Below are positions 25,559 to 35,405 of a stretch of 64,000 nt of DNA, piece by piece. Where the stretch lies: NCBI RefSeq assembly GCF_001278705.1, contig NZ_CP012600.1:3879417-3943416 (forward strand). Reading direction: 5' to 3'. Each line of letters starts with the position of its first letter. The stretch's first letter is position 1. Origin of the DNA: Bacillus gobiensis (GTDB lineage Bacteria > Bacillota > Bacilli > Bacillales > Bacillaceae). Below the pieces are notes generated by a model. It searched no databases. It saw only the letters and a program-made list of their open reading frames with translations, and had not been told where the DNA came from. A program made the translations under genes and the position numbers.

Positions 25559-26797
25559 TTAAGCGGTTTCAGTAATCGAAGGATTTTTCCTGATTCTAGA
25601 ACTGCCCGACAATGTGAAAACAGATATAATTGTAAAAAATAAAGCGATAAAGCCTAGTAAAAGATAAGCATCTTTAAAACCTACAGTATCGTACATATTT
25701 CCAGCAATCGCAGACAAAAAAGTAGCGCCAACTTGTTTTGAAAATTGAAAAGCAATAAGGTAAATAGTTGCCGATAATTCTGCGTTAAAATGTTCATTAA
25801 TATATTTGAAAATAGCAACAAGCAGGATTGGAACCTCCAATGCATGCATGAGTTTTAATAAAATAATTACAACTGCGTCATCCGCAAAACCAGACCCGAT
25901 AATACGGATGGACATGATACAACCGCAATAGATTAATGCATTTTTCGCACCAATTTTAATAATAAAGAAGGGTGCTATTATCATGACACACGCTTCCATA
26001 AAGGTTTGAATCGTTAACAAATTGCCAAACACTCCAGCACCTTCAGATGGCGAGGAAAAGAATTGGGTAAAGTAAACCGGAAATTGTTGGTCAAATACTT
26101 CATAAATACAACCGACGCCGACAACATATATAATTAAAAACCAAAATTTTCTGTTTTTGAACGTCTCAAGTATTGATTTTTTAGATGTTGCTTCCTGTAT
26201 TTCAGTTTTCTTCATTTCGTTATTATTCGTTATTTTTGTTAATGCAAAAACAATAGCTAATACAACGGCTGCTAGTGAACTTATCCAATAGAGCAGATTG
26301 GGATCGGTGCTAAATAAACGACCTGTAATAAATACGGCAGTTGCAGCCCCCAAACTTCCGAACATTCTTACTTGGCCGTATTCAAAGCTTTTTACACGGC
26401 TCACTTTTTCAATATACGCTTCAATTGCACCGCAGCCCCCATTAAAACAGGCCCCCAGGTAAGCGCCTCCAATTATGGCCCCTAAAAAAATGTTACTTTG
26501 AAGTAAAAAAGGGAAAATATAAATGAAAAACGGAGCAATAAAAACTAATAGAGCAATAAAAACCCACATGAGGTTCTTTTTAAACCCTAACTTATCAGAA
26601 ATGATTCCAAAAAAAGGCTGGAAACACATTGCAGCTATCGCTACAGCTGAAAACACGATACCAGCTTCAGTAGATGTTAACCCCATTTTGTTCGTTAACC
26701 AAAGTGAAAAAAATGTCGTACAGACAGCCCATATAAAGTAATACAGATAGAAAAAACTCCCGAATAACCAAAAATCTTTGCTTAATTTCCCCAACAA
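25559..26797 (-). CDS. MFS oligosaccharide:proton symporter (LacY/RafB type)
   Basis: The protein of about 412 residues has 12 predicted membrane segments. The opening KLSKDFWLFGSFFYLYYFIW and GIVFSAVAIAAMCFQPFFGI with ISDKLGFKKNL match the lactose permease family. It likely imports galactosides such as melibiose or raffinose for the galactosidase made by the next gene on this strand. The start is uncertain: GAGGGG (26804-26809) directly abuts an ATG at 26803, while TTG at 26797 has six bases of spacing, so I prefer the latter. A frame extending to 26887 lacks a ribosome site. Confidence 0.88.
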   Translation of the reverse strand: MLGKLSKDFWLFGSFFYLYYFIWAVCTTFFSLWLTNKMGLTSTEAGIVFSAVAIAAMCFQPFFGIISDKLGFKKNLMWVFIALLVFIAPFFIYIFPFLLQSNIFLGAIIGGAYLGACFNGGCGAIEAYIEKVSRVKSFEYGQVRMFGSLGAATAVFITGRLFSTDPNLLYWISSLAAVVLAIVFALTKITNNNEMKKTEIQEATSKKSILETFKNRKFWFLIIYVVGVGCIYEVFDQQFPVYFTQFFSSPSEGAGVFGNLLTIQTFMEACVMIIAPFFIIKIGAKNALIYCGCIMSIRIIGSGFADDAVVIILLKLMHALEVPILLVAIFKYINEHFNAELSATIYLIAFQFSKQVGATFLSAIAGNMYDTVGFKDAYLLLGFIALFFTIISVFTLSGSSRIRKNPSITETA

Positions 26798-27124
26798 AAT
26801 CATCCCCTCAGTGATTTTTGTTATTAATAACCTTTGATTCGTCAAAGTATCCCATTTATTCTTCCGTTTGCCTGGTGAAAAATCCAACAGCTTACTTAAA
26901 CTGATTCTGCTAATAATTATCAGGCTGCCTGAGGTTACGGGATCGAGATGTGAAGGCGCTTTCTTTTGTTACGTGTATATCCACATTCCAAAACTCGTCC
27001 TCTGTTTTTTTTCTTGTAACCAAAAAATAACGATCGTCGCTAGCACTCTTGATACGGCGGAAGTGAAGACAAACAATATCTTTTTATTTCAGCAATGTAA
27101 GCGCCTCCTTTCATATATTGAATA

Positions 27125-27303
27125 GTTTACTAAACATTAACTAGGAGGATGTTAGAAACAAGTTGTCCGAAAATTTACTAAATAAATCTTATCATTTTTA
27201 GTAAACGTTTTCAATGTTATTTTGAAATGAGAGTGGGATTAACTAAAAGAATCATAGACTACTATTGTGTTTAAGCTTTATTTTCTTCGATAAATTTAGT
27301 AAA
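27125..27303. promoter_or_regulatory. Cluster of four TTTA(C/G)TAAA palindromes upstream of the galactoside operon
   Basis: The 9-mers sit at 27126-27134, 27174-27182, 27197-27205 and 27295-27303; the first is extended to GTTTACTAAAC. The word should appear about once in tens of kilobases by chance. They lie upstream of the permease gene on the minus strand and look like sites for a dimeric sugar regulator (LacI or AraC type), whose gene is not in this neighbourhood. Confidence 0.5.
27200..27213 (-). promoter_or_regulatory. CcpA cre site before the galactoside operon
   Basis: Read on the minus strand it is TGAAAACGTTTACT, a 14/14 match to the cre consensus TGWAARCGYTWNCW. The same 14-mer occurs at 37659 near the dextranase gene. 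Catabolite repression by CcpA is expected. Confidence 0.8.
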
Positions 27304-27522
27304 ACATATTTTCCTGATTAACCGGTTTCGGGGCATGTTGATAAGAATTTTGCGGAGAGCTCTTTATCTTTAGTCACTCGGAAACATAGCAGAATATCAG
27401 GGGCAGAGTCCGAAAAGGAGTCGATCAGTATATGGTCTATATATTTAACGAATCCTATCCGGAGAACTCATACTTAATTTTTAGAGTTGGAAAAAACAAA
27501 ATCGGAATGCAGGATGAAAAAG

Positions 27523-27836
27523 TCAATTTCGAGGCGCCAGCATGATCAATACGCCAACTAAACAAAGCGCAGCTCCAACCCAGTCATATGTATCAGGCGA
27601 TTTCTTATCGATTCCCCATCCCCAAAGGACAGACAAGATGATAAAAACCCCTCCGTAAGCTGCATACACTCTTCCGAAAGTCGGGAAGGATTGAAACGTA
27701 GCAATCACCCCATATAAAGCTAAGGCTATGCCGCCCGCAACCCCCCAATAAACAGAGCGCAAATTAGATAGCCCCCGCCAATTTCAGCCAAACCAGCTAA
27801 CAAAAAAAGCAAAATTACTGAGAGCAAAACATTCAT
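27523..27836 (-). pseudogene. ynfA: YnfA-family (UPF0060) membrane protein with an internal deletion
   Basis: The N-terminus MNVLLSVILLFLLAGLAEIG-GGYLI (from 27836) and the C-terminus FQSFPTFGRVYAAYGGVFII with YDWVGAALCLVGVLIML are both typical of YnfA, a four-helix inner membrane protein of about 108 residues. Between them, near 27757-27763, the second helix's WLWLREGK-like segment is missing and the frame changes. A deletion of roughly 20 bases is the simplest explanation. The N-terminal part has an AGGA site before ATG. YnfA belongs to the small multidrug resistance superfamily. It is convergent with nothing and lies divergent to cadC. Confidence 0.72.
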
Positions 27837-27897
27837 TCCTTTCTTCACTTTATGATATAGGTTATTTTACATAAAAAAAGGAGTGATCACATTAACA

Positions 27898-27964
27898 TTC
27901 TAATGAATATTTGAATAATATTTAAATTCGGGTATACTACATTTAGATGGACATTTGAATGAAT
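27898..27964 (+). promoter_or_regulatory. CadC operator-promoter region
   Basis: TTGAAT (27911-27916) and TATACT (27933-27938), 16 bases apart, form a likely promoter. The repeats TGAATATTTGAAT (27904-27916) and ACATTTGAATGAAT (27951-27964) flank it and resemble the ATTTGAAT-type half-sites bound by CadC/CzrA repressors. Cadmium, lead or zinc would release the repressor. Confidence 0.6.
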
Positions 27965-27978
27965 AAGGAGCCATGACA

Positions 27979-28347
27979 ATGAAAAGAAATGATACATGTG
28001 AAACGTATTGTTATGACGAAGAAAAAGTCAATCGGATACAGGAAGAATTAAAAACGAATGATATAAGCAGTATCGCCAAAATGTTTAAAGTGATTGGTGA
28101 TAACAACCGTGCGAAAATAGCATTTTCCTTAACGAAGGATGAGGAATTGTGTGTGTGCGATGTGGCTAATATTATAGGGACTTCGATAGCTACCGCGTCT
28201 CACCACCTCAGGACTTTGCATAAGCATGGAATTGTGAAATATCGCAAAGAAGGAAAATTGGTTTTTTACTCATTGGATGATGAGCACATCAGGCAATTAA
28301 TCGTCATTGCACTCGCACATCAACAGGAGGCGTACAGCCATGTCTAA
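27979..28347 (+). CDS. cadC: CadC metal-responsive ArsR-family repressor
   Basis: The 122-residue protein is a close match to CadC of staphylococcal plasmid pI258. The cadmium/lead thiolate ligands C7, C11, C58 and C60 are all present at the same numbers ([11 protein letters not shown] and ELCVCD), and the winged helix [20 protein letters not shown] is intact. It represses the cad operon until Cd, Pb or Zn binds. The start at 27979 has AAGGAG eight bases upstream; an ATG two codons earlier is too close. It overlaps cadA by eight bases. Confidence 0.95.
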   Translation: MKRNDTCETYCYDEEKVNRIQEELKTNDISSIAKMFKVIGDNNRAKIAFSLTKDEELCVCDVANIIGTSIATASHHLRTLHKHGIVKYRKEGKLVFYSLDDEHIRQLIVIALAHQQEAYSHV

Positions 28348-30457
28348 CGCACAGCAAAAAACGTATCGAGTTCAAGGATTTAGCTGTGCGAATTGTGCAG
28401 CCACCTTTGAAAAAAATGTGAAACAGCTTGAAGGCGTTGAAGATGCGCAAGTGAATTTCGGAGCTTCAAAGCTAACTGTCAAAGGAGATACCACGATTGC
28501 AGAGCTTGAAAAAGCCGGGGCATTTGAAAATTTAATAGTGCGTGACGAGAAGGAACAGGCAGTAAAACGAGAACCGTTCTGGAAGCAAAAAGAAAACATA
28601 AAAGTATATATTTCTGCAATTTTGTTGTTTCTTAGTTGGTTTATTGGAGTGCAGTACGGAGAAGAAGCGTTATTATCTGTTATCGGTTACGCTGCATCGA
28701 TCTTAATCGGGGGATACTCTTTATTTAAAACAGGACTCAACAATTTAGTCCGTTTAAGGTTTGATATGAAATCACTCATGACAGTTGCCATTTTAGGCGC
28801 AGCCGCGATTGGGGAATGGGGCGAAGGGGCACTAGTTGTTATTCTTTTTGCTGTAAGTGAAGCCTTAGAGCGATATTCTATGGATAAAGCCCGTCAATCG
28901 ATTCAGTCCCTGATGAATATTGCACCGAAAGAAGCGTTAATTCGACGTGGAGACAAAGAGATTACAATACTTGTTGACGATGTGAGAATTGGCGACGTAA
29001 TGATAGTTAAACCCGGACAAAAACTAGCGATGGATGGAATCGTTATAAAAGGAATTTCGACTTTGAATCAGGCGGCCATCACTGGAGAGTCTATCCCGGT
29101 AACAAAAACAATGGATGATGAAGTATTTGCCGGTACGTTGAATGAAGAAGGTTTGTTAGAGGTTCGGGTAACAAAGAGAGTGGAGGATACTACTCTCGCA
29201 AAAATCATTCACCTGGTTGAAGAAGCTCAAGCTGAACGCGCACCATCACAAGCGTTTGTTGATAAATTTGCTAAATACTATACGCCGGCCATTATCTTTA
29301 TTGCGTTCTTGATTGCAATTGCTCCTCCGTTAATAACTGACGGAAATTGGAGTGACTGGATTTATCGCGGCTTAGCGGTGTTAGTCGTAGGCTGTCCTTG
29401 TGCATTGGTTATTTCAACCCCTGTTTCGATTGTAACTGCGATCGGAAATGCAGCTAAGAACGGCGTATTAATCAAAGGTGGAGTTCACTTAGAAGAAGCC
29501 GGGGCATTACAGGTGATTGCTTTTGATAAAACAGGCACGCTTACAAAAGGCGTGCCGGCTGTTGCAGATGTCATTACCTTATCCGGGAGTGAAAAAGACT
29601 GGCTGGCAATTACGGCAGCGATTGAAAAAGGCTCGCAGCATCCGCTGGCATCGGCTATTATTAGAAAAGCTGAACAAGACAATTTGTCATTTCACCCGAT
29701 CGAAATTGCAAATTTCCAATCGCTGACCGGGAAAGGTGTAAAAGCCGAAATAGACGGTACAACCTATTATGTAGGCAGTCCGAAATTATTTGGTGAATTG
29801 AATCAAGGATCCATCAATCAAGGAACGAATCACAAAATCATTGAGCTGCAGAAACAAGGGAAAACAGTGATCGCTCTAGGAACTTCTCAAAAGATCTTGC
29901 AATTAATCACGATTGGCGATGAAGTAAGGGCCTCTTCTAAAGAAGTGATTCAAAAGCTTCATGAAATCGGGATTCAAAAAACGGTCATGTTAACTGGAGA
30001 TAACGAGGCAACTGCAGAAGCAATCGGCAAGGAAGTCGGCGTTTCAGAAATAAAATCAGAGCTCTTGCCGCAGGATAAATTGACTTATGTAAAAGAGCTT
30101 CGGAAAAATCATAAAAAGACAGCAATGGTTGGAGATGGAGTGAACGATGCCCCTGCGCTTGCTGCTTCCTCTGTAGGCGTTGCGATGGGCGGCGCGGGAA
30201 CGGACACGGCACTTGAAACTGCTGATATTGCGCTGATGTCTGATGATTTACGCAAGCTGCCATATACCATTAAATTAAGCCGTAAAGCATTAGCGATCAT
30301 AAAGCAAAACATAACGTTCTCGTTAGCAATAAAAGTCATTGCGTTGTTACTCATTGCTCCCGGATGGCTGACCTTATGGCTGGCTATTTTTGCAGATATG
30401 GGGGCGACACTTCTCGTCACACTTAATAGTTTGAGGCTGTTAAAGGTCATGGAGTGA
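28340..30457 (+). CDS. cadA: Cadmium/zinc/lead-exporting P1B-type ATPase CadA
   Basis: The 705-residue protein has an N-terminal heavy-metal domain (GFSCANC, C16 and C19), the phosphatase TGES loop, the metal-transport motif CPC in [13 protein letters not shown], the phosphorylation site DKTGT and the hinge [11 protein letters not shown]. This is the complete set for a CadA-type exporter that pumps Cd, Zn and Pb out across the membrane using ATP. AGGAGG is 11 bases before the ATG at 28340, which lies inside the end of cadC, so the two are translationally coupled. No lesion was seen. Confidence 0.96.
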   Translation: MSNAQQKTYRVQGFSCANCAATFEKNVKQLEGVEDAQVNFGASKLTVKGDTTIAELEKAGAFENLIVRDEKEQAVKREPFWKQKENIKVYISAILLFLSWFIGVQYGEEALLSVIGYAASILIGGYSLFKTGLNNLVRLRFDMKSLMTVAILGAAAIGEWGEGALVVILFAVSEALERYSMDKARQSIQSLMNIAPKEALIRRGDKEITILVDDVRIGDVMIVKPGQKLAMDGIVIKGISTLNQAAITGESIPVTKTMDDEVFAGTLNEEGLLEVRVTKRVEDTTLAKIIHLVEEAQAERAPSQAFVDKFAKYYTPAIIFIAFLIAIAPPLITDGNWSDWIYRGLAVLVVGCPCALVISTPVSIVTAIGNAAKNGVLIKGGVHLEEAGALQVIAFDKTGTLTKGVPAVADVITLSGSEKDWLAITAAIEKGSQHPLASAIIRKAEQDNLSFHPIEIANFQSLTGKGVKAEIDGTTYYVGSPKLFGELNQGSINQGTNHKIIELQKQGKTVIALGTSQKILQLITIGDEVRASSKEVIQKLHEIGIQKTVMLTGDNEATAEAIGKEVGVSEIKSELLPQDKLTYVKELRKNHKKTAMVGDGVNDAPALAASSVGVAMGGAGTDTALETADIALMSDDLRKLPYTIKLSRKALAIIKQNITFSLAIKVIALLLIAPGWLTLWLAIFADMGATLLVTLNSLRLLKVME

Positions 30458-30502
30458 TTGCCTCTTTTGCTTTCTTAGTCATTTGAAAAGGACGTGCAAG
30501 AT

Positions 30503-31604
30503 ATGGGAATCTTTGATGTTGTAGTAGTTGGAGCAGGTCAGGCAGGATTAGCTATGGGGTATTATTTGAAGCAGAAAAATCTATCTTTTGTATTACCTTA
30601 TGCAAACAATAAAATAGGTGATTCGTGGAGAAAAAGGTACGAATCACTTGTTTTATTTACAAATCGAAATTATAGCTCGTTACCTGGATTGAAAATGAGC
30701 GGCGATCAGGAAGGATATCCGAGCAAAAATGAAATGGCTGATTATTTAGAGCAGTATGTTTCCCATTTTGATTTACCAGTAAAAACAAATACCCCAGTTA
30801 TAAAAGTAGAAAAGAAAGATGACATATTTATGATTACAACAAACCAAGGTAATATTCAATCTACACAAGTGATCATTGCTTCAGGCGCATTTCAAAAACC
30901 ATTTATCCCCGCGATTGTTAAAAAGAATGGTGAGACAGAGCCCTTTCAAATCCATTCTTCGTCTTACGATTCGCCAAAGCAATTAAATGAAGGCTCTGTT
31001 CTAGTCGTTGGAGGGGGAAATTCTGGAGCACAAATTGCGGTTGAACTTGCTAAAGAAAAAAGTGTCACCTTGGCAGTGAGCCACCCATTAAAATTTTTAC
31101 CCTTACGCTTTTTAGGAAAAAGCACATTTCATTGGTTAGACTTCTTAGGTTTATTGTATGCAGGAATCAATACTAAAAGGGGAAATGGTTTAGTAAACAA
31201 AGTGATCCTATCTTTGGCTATGAGTTGAAAAAACTAATAAAAGAAAACAAAATAGATGTAAAGCCTAGAGTAATAAAAATTGAAGGAAACCAAGCAGTTT
31301 TTTTTTCGAGGAAAACAGTATTTCTTCTTTCGAAAATATTATTTGGTCTACGGGATTTATTTCAGATTATGATTGGATCGATATAAACGGAGCATTGAAA
31401 AATGGAAAACCTGTTCACGAAAGAGGAATAAGCCCAGTTAAAGGATTATTTTTCATTGGCTTGCCTTGGCAATATCAAAGAGGTTCAGCGTTAATTTGCG
31501 GTGTAGGCAAAGATGCAGAATTTTTGATTGAGCACATAAAAACGAATTCTGGTAGTTTTAAAAAAATAGCTAATGCTTCAATTGTAAGTCTAATAAGTAA
31601 TTGA
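30503..31604 (+). pseudogene. Flavin-dependent oxidoreductase (CzcO-like), two frameshifts
   Basis: The reading begins MGIFDVVVVGAGQAGLAMGY, an FAD-binding GxGxxG, then KIGDSWRKRYESLVLFTNRN and a second NAD(P)H motif VVGGGNSGAQIA. After GINTKRG the frame slips near 31181-31186 (one A missing in GGAAATGG) and continues KWFSKQSDPIFGYELKKLIK. It slips again at the run of nine T at 31298-31306 and continues EENSISSFENIIWSTGFISDY to ICGVGKDAEFLIEHIK. The whole would be a protein of about 365 residues of the CzcO/flavin-monooxygenase type often linked to metal or arsenic resistance genes. Its place behind cadCA fits that. Homopolymer read errors are an alternative. Confidence 0.8.
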
Positions 31605-31635
31605 GCCTTAGCATTATTATGGATTGTTTTCGTTA

Positions 31636-32535
31636 TCAATTACTAAGAGTCTCCCGTTTACATATATCAATGAACTTTTTTACTAGCTCCGATTGTCTTT
31701 CGGTTTTGCGCACACAGATGGCAATTTTATTTGTTAAATGGATATCGTTGACGAATACTCTTGCTAGAAGTCCCCGCTCTACATATTCACGGACGACAAT
31801 CGACGAGACAAAATTTGCGCCGTAACCTGCCATGACTGAACGAATCGCTTCGTGAAGACCGTTGAATTGCAATGATACCATTGGCGGCTGGACATTGTAC
31901 GTTTGACATAATGAAAACAGCCGCTCTCTCGTTGAGCTTCCTTTTTCACGCATAATAAAAGGTTCTTGTATTATCTGGTGTAAGGATACGATTTGGTTCG
32001 CGTACTTATGTTCCGGGGAGACGACAAACCATAATTCATCCTCATAAAGCTCTTCTGCATCGATGGTTGTCGGGTGGCTCCCTGGCATATCGCCACCGAA
32101 GACGGCAATATCTGCTTTGTATTGCTGCAGCCGATCAAAAGCACCTTTTGAATTTGTGGTTGTAATAAGTAACTCAACGTCCTCATTTTCCTTTTTAAAG
32201 CTTGCCGCCCAATGAGGGATAAGGAAGTTAGCAGGTAAATAGGTAGCCGCGATCCGTAATTTCCCGCGTCTTGCCAGGCGATAATCCTCAACGAACAACT
32301 CAATTTGCTGTTCAAGTGCAAACAAATTTCGCGCTTTCTCCGCCAGCTCTATACCAAACTCCGTTAAAGAAATTCCGCGTCCTTCCTGTTTAAACAAGGA
32401 GAGACCCAGCTCCTTTTCAAATTTCTTTAGCTGGCTCGAAACTGCGGGCTGGCTAATTCGCAGTTCTTTCGCAGCCATTGTGATACTTCCCATTTCTGTC
32501 ACGATATAAAAGAGCTTTAACGCATGCAGATTCAC
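31636..32535 (-). CDS. LysR-family transcriptional regulator
   Basis: The protein of 299 residues starts MNLHALKLFYIVTEMGSITM, with the LysR helix-turn-helix (AKELRISQPAVSSQLKKFEK) and an effector domain from about residue 85. I choose GTG at 32535 because AAGGAG lies 11 bases upstream; the GTG at 32547 overlaps that site. The gene is divergent from an O-methyltransferase gene, with a 17-bp perfect palindrome between, so it probably controls the methyltransferase and PPOX-fold genes. The inducer is unknown. Confidence 0.88.
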   Translation of the reverse strand: MNLHALKLFYIVTEMGSITMAAKELRISQPAVSSQLKKFEKELGLSLFKQEGRGISLTEFGIELAEKARNLFALEQQIELFVEDYRLARRGKLRIAATYLPANFLIPHWAASFKKENEDVELLITTTNSKGAFDRLQQYKADIAVFGGDMPGSHPTTIDAEELYEDELWFVVSPEHKYANQIVSLHQIIQEPFIMREKGSSTRERLFSLCQTYNVQPPMVSLQFNGLHEAIRSVMAGYGANFVSSIVVREYVERGLLARVFVNDIHLTNKIAICVRKTERQSELVKKFIDICKRETLSN

Positions 32536-32553
32536 TTCGCTCAACACTCCTTA

Positions 32554-32570
32554 TATAACTAAAAGTTATA
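32554..32570. promoter_or_regulatory. LysR operator palindrome
   Basis: TATAACT-AAA-AGTTATA is a perfect 17-bp palindrome with the T-N11-A form of LysR boxes, located between the divergent LysR and O-methyltransferase genes. Confidence 0.7.
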
Positions 32571-32660
32571 GATAGTTAAAAAACATATATTGGAATTATG
32601 ATTGATTTCATCATATAGTAGAAGTAGATTCAGAGTAAAGCCGAACGGAGGGGATATGTG

Positions 32661-33356
32661 ATGGATGCACGTAAGACATGGGTTGAGGTTGACCAATACA
32701 TCACGGAAAAACTGCTTTCAACTGACGCAATTCTTGATGCCGTACTGGATGCCAATGCAGCAGCCGGGTTGCCGGCGATTGATGTTTCACCGAATCAAGG
32801 GAAGCTCCTGCATCTGCTTGCCAAGCTGAGAGGCGCTCGTAACGTGTTGGAGATTGGAACGCTTGGGGGTTACAGCACAATCTGGTTAGCACGTGCTTTG
32901 CCAAAGAATGGCCGGGTCATTACTTTGGAAGCAAATCAGAAGCATGCTGAAGTTGCAAAGAAAAATCTTGAACTTGCAGGATTATCACAGCAGGTAGAGG
33001 TGGTTGTCGGTCCGGCGCTAGACACGCTGCCGACGCTGAGAGCAAAAGGACATGGTGTGTTCGACGTTATTTTCATTGATGCTGATAAGCCAAACAATCC
33101 TCATTATTTGAAATGGGCGTTAGAATTGTCGGCTGAAGGCACCCTCATTATTGGCGACAACGTAGTCCGGGAAGGGGAAGTGGTGAATCAGGATAGCAGC
33201 GACGAGCGTGTTCAGGGGACGAGACAATTTTTTGATTTGCTGTCTGCGGAAACTCGAATTGATGCGACAGCGCTTCAAACAGTCGGAAGTAAAGGATACG
33301 ACGGCTTTGTGCTTGGCGTTGTGACGGATGGTGAGAAAAAACAGGAGGGGAAATAA
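32661..33356 (+). CDS. SAM-dependent O-methyltransferase (YrrM/CCoAOMT type)
   Basis: The 231-residue protein has the class I SAM-binding core: VLEIGTLGGYSTIWLARALP (residues about 62-81), GRVITLEANQKHAEVAKKNL, DVIFIDADKPNNPHYLKWAL, and IIGDNVVREGEVV. These match bacterial catechol/caffeoyl-CoA O-methyltransferases that use a divalent metal (aspartates in IDADK and GDN). The start is ATG 32661, seven bases after GGAGGGG. Its stop overlaps the next gene (TAATG). It may methylate a catechol-type compound; the LysR neighbour probably senses it. Confidence 0.87.
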   Translation: MDARKTWVEVDQYITEKLLSTDAILDAVLDANAAAGLPAIDVSPNQGKLLHLLAKLRGARNVLEIGTLGGYSTIWLARALPKNGRVITLEANQKHAEVAKKNLELAGLSQQVEVVVGPALDTLPTLRAKGHGVFDVIFIDADKPNNPHYLKWALELSAEGTLIIGDNVVREGEVVNQDSSDERVQGTRQFFDLLSAETRIDATALQTVGSKGYDGFVLGVVTDGEKKQEGK

Positions 33357-33925
33357 TGGGGGAAATGTTTTCTTCAATTCAACCTCAGCATAGGGAGTTT
33401 ATTAGCAAACAAAAAATGTTTTTTGTCGGATCCGCACCCTTGCAATCAGATGGACATGTGAATATTTCCCCGAAAGGATATGACGCCTTGCGTATCTTCT
33501 CTCCGAATGAAGTTGCTTACTTAGACTTGACCGGGAGCGGGAATGAGACTAGCGCTCATTTAGAAGAAAATGGCAGAATAACATTTATGTTTATGGCTGT
33601 GGAAGGATCGCCGATGATTATGAGGTTGTACGGAAAAGGACGGGTTATATTGCCTGACAGTACTGAATGGAATGAGCTGATTGGACATTTTGATTACATT
33701 CCCGGTGCAAGACAGATTATTTTCGCCGACATTCATTCGGTAAAAACGTCTTGTGGTTTCGGTGTCCCTTTTTATTCATATGAAGGCGAACGAGAAACAC
33801 TCAAGCATTCGAACGAAAAGAAAGCAGATGGTGACATCAGCGTATACCACTTGCAGAAAAATGCGGTCAGTATGGATGGAATAATGACCCCGTTGGGAAA
33901 ACAGCTTCAATCGGAGAGAGGATGA
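33356..33925 (+). CDS. Pyridoxamine 5'-phosphate oxidase-fold (FMN-binding) protein
   Basis: The 189-residue protein begins MGEMFSSIQPQHREFISKQK, then FFVGSAPLQSDGHVNISPKG, typical of PPOX/FMN split-barrel proteins (Pfam Putative_PNPOx). The FMN-phosphate contact region LTGSGNETSAHLEENGRITF is intact. Family members reduce or oxidise small molecules with FMN; many are called general stress or F420/FMN reductases. It overlaps the methyltransferase gene by one base and ends in a terminator, so the two form a short operon. Confidence 0.86.
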   Translation: MGEMFSSIQPQHREFISKQKMFFVGSAPLQSDGHVNISPKGYDALRIFSPNEVAYLDLTGSGNETSAHLEENGRITFMFMAVEGSPMIMRLYGKGRVILPDSTEWNELIGHFDYIPGARQIIFADIHSVKTSCGFGVPFYSYEGERETLKHSNEKKADGDISVYHLQKNAVSMDGIMTPLGKQLQSERG

Positions 33926-33980
33926 GGAAAAAATTGTTGCAAGAACTACAAGTATGAGCATAGAGAAATTTATGAAAAAA

Positions 33981-34023
33981 GGGACACATATTATTCATGA
34001 TTAATATGTGTTCCCATTTTTTT
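33981..34023 (+). terminator. Rho-independent terminator
   Basis: A 13-bp stem with one bulge (GGGACACATATTA with TAATATGTGTTCCC) is followed by a T run. Confidence 0.85.
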
Positions 34024-34043
34024 AACCCCTGATTCCACGGAAC

Positions 34044-34523
34044 CTATCTCGTTCTTATTTGGTAGGACAATGCTGCGAGACATATCGTGACTCCCCATGT
34101 GAAAAATCCTCCATAGACTGGGATTAGCACCCATGGTTCGAACTCCGGGCTGTTAGATAAGTTAATGGAGCCACCGATTAATTTATAAAAAGTAATAATA
34201 CTGACACTTATGAAAGTTATTCCTCCCAACCAAGCGGGAATGAGTACCAATAAGTGAGGGACATTCCGTCCCCATGGCCGAACCAATGCGAGCGCAAGTA
34301 AAGAGGCGATGACAGCTAAGATAACGGTTATGTCGATTCCGCATGAATACAGAAAACTACTGACCGGATCAGCACTCGTTCTCATAGATGCATGCAGCTC
34401 TTCGATTCCTTTCTCTGAAACCATTATAGTGACTCCAAATGCCCAAAGAGTCTTTAAAATGGCATAGGGAATGAGGGAGATAGATGCTGCGTACCCGCAT
34501 TTGTCAGATAGTTTTCGTGTCAT
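34044..34523 (-). CDS. Four-helix membrane protein, paralogue of the next gene
   Basis: The 159-residue protein has four predicted membrane segments. The segment LALVRPWGRNVPHLLVLIPA resembles LIALVKPWSRVVPDWVPLI of the neighbouring 219-residue protein, so the two are probably related by duplication. No signal or catalytic motif was seen. AGGAGGCGAGGG lies upstream of the ATG. I do not recognise the family with certainty; DUF3995-like proteins are similar in shape. The pair is on the minus strand with 60 bases between and likely cotranscribed. Confidence 0.68.
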   Translation of the reverse strand: MTRKLSDKCGYAASISLIPYAILKTLWAFGVTIMVSEKGIEELHASMRTSADPVSSFLYSCGIDITVILAVIASLLALALVRPWGRNVPHLLVLIPAWLGGITFISVSIITFYKLIGGSINLSNSPEFEPWVLIPVYGGFFTWGVTICLAALSYQIRTR

Positions 34524-34583
34524 GTGATTGCCCTCGCCTCCTTGTATGTCTTAAAGGTCTCGTCGTGACCAGGACTCCGATTT

Positions 34584-35243
34584 TCATATTTTGCCGAAGT
34601 CATAAATAATCGCTAAGACAAAAAATGTTGTGAGTAGAAAAACGAAAGCCAAATAAAGCAGCGTACTTCGTCTAAATCGAGAAATTGGGGCATTGGAAGC
34701 TTGCGCGTAATAAGCAGCTGTTAAGCCCGCAAAAATTCCCATGATGACAAACCACGGTTCGTATATCAAAAGATCCCACAAAGCTAGACTTCGGACATCG
34801 AGTACAAGCCAGCCAGGGAAGTCAATTGTAATGAATCCTCCCAATAGAAGTGCTTTTGTGATGATTCCACTGATTCCATGGGCGATTAAAAAAGCTGTAC
34901 AGAGAAGAGTGGGTATTAAGATAATAAGCCTCTGGATCTTCTTACCCCTAATCAAAGGCACCCAATCTGGAACGACCCTGCTCCATGGCTTGACGAGAGC
35001 AATCAAGACGAGTCCGCAAAACATAATGATAACACCAGCAATGTAACTTGCCATGTAAAATCCTTCTTTTAGTTGCCCCGGCATGCCAATTTGTCCACCT
35101 GCAGATTGATAGAATCGAACGAAAACTGCATATATGAGCGCCCAGAGACAACCGGCGTATGCGGGCCATACCGATACTTTTGTGAAACGTTCAAAGGAAT
35201 TCAATCTTGGCATAGACGGCACTTTATTGTTTTGATTATTCAT
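34584..35243 (-). CDS. Membrane protein of unknown function
   Basis: The 219-residue protein has about five membrane segments and the shared motif LVLIALVKPWSRVVPDW (near residue 80). The start has AGGAGG six bases upstream. The first 25 residues are polar and could sit in the cytosol. It is upstream of the related 159-residue gene and may act with it. No function can be assigned; a permease or sensor role is possible but unsupported. Confidence 0.68.
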   Translation of the reverse strand: MNNQNNKVPSMPRLNSFERFTKVSVWPAYAGCLWALIYAVFVRFYQSAGGQIGMPGQLKEGFYMASYIAGVIIMFCGLVLIALVKPWSRVVPDWVPLIRGKKIQRLIILIPTLLCTAFLIAHGISGIITKALLLGGFITIDFPGWLVLDVRSLALWDLLIYEPWFVIMGIFAGLTAAYYAQASNAPISRFRRSTLLYLAFVFLLTTFFVLAIIYDFGKI

Positions 35244-35405
35244 ACATGCCTCCTGTTTTATCGAAATCGATTCTTCATCATTTCTGTTTCATTCTACATT
35301 CCAAAGTGAAAATTTAAGGTGACCTGAGGTTTTAAATCTGGTTTAAGAATTAGTAAGATCTCTTTGTCATAAAAGCTAGAATGATAAGGAAAAGGTGAGG
35401 ATAAA

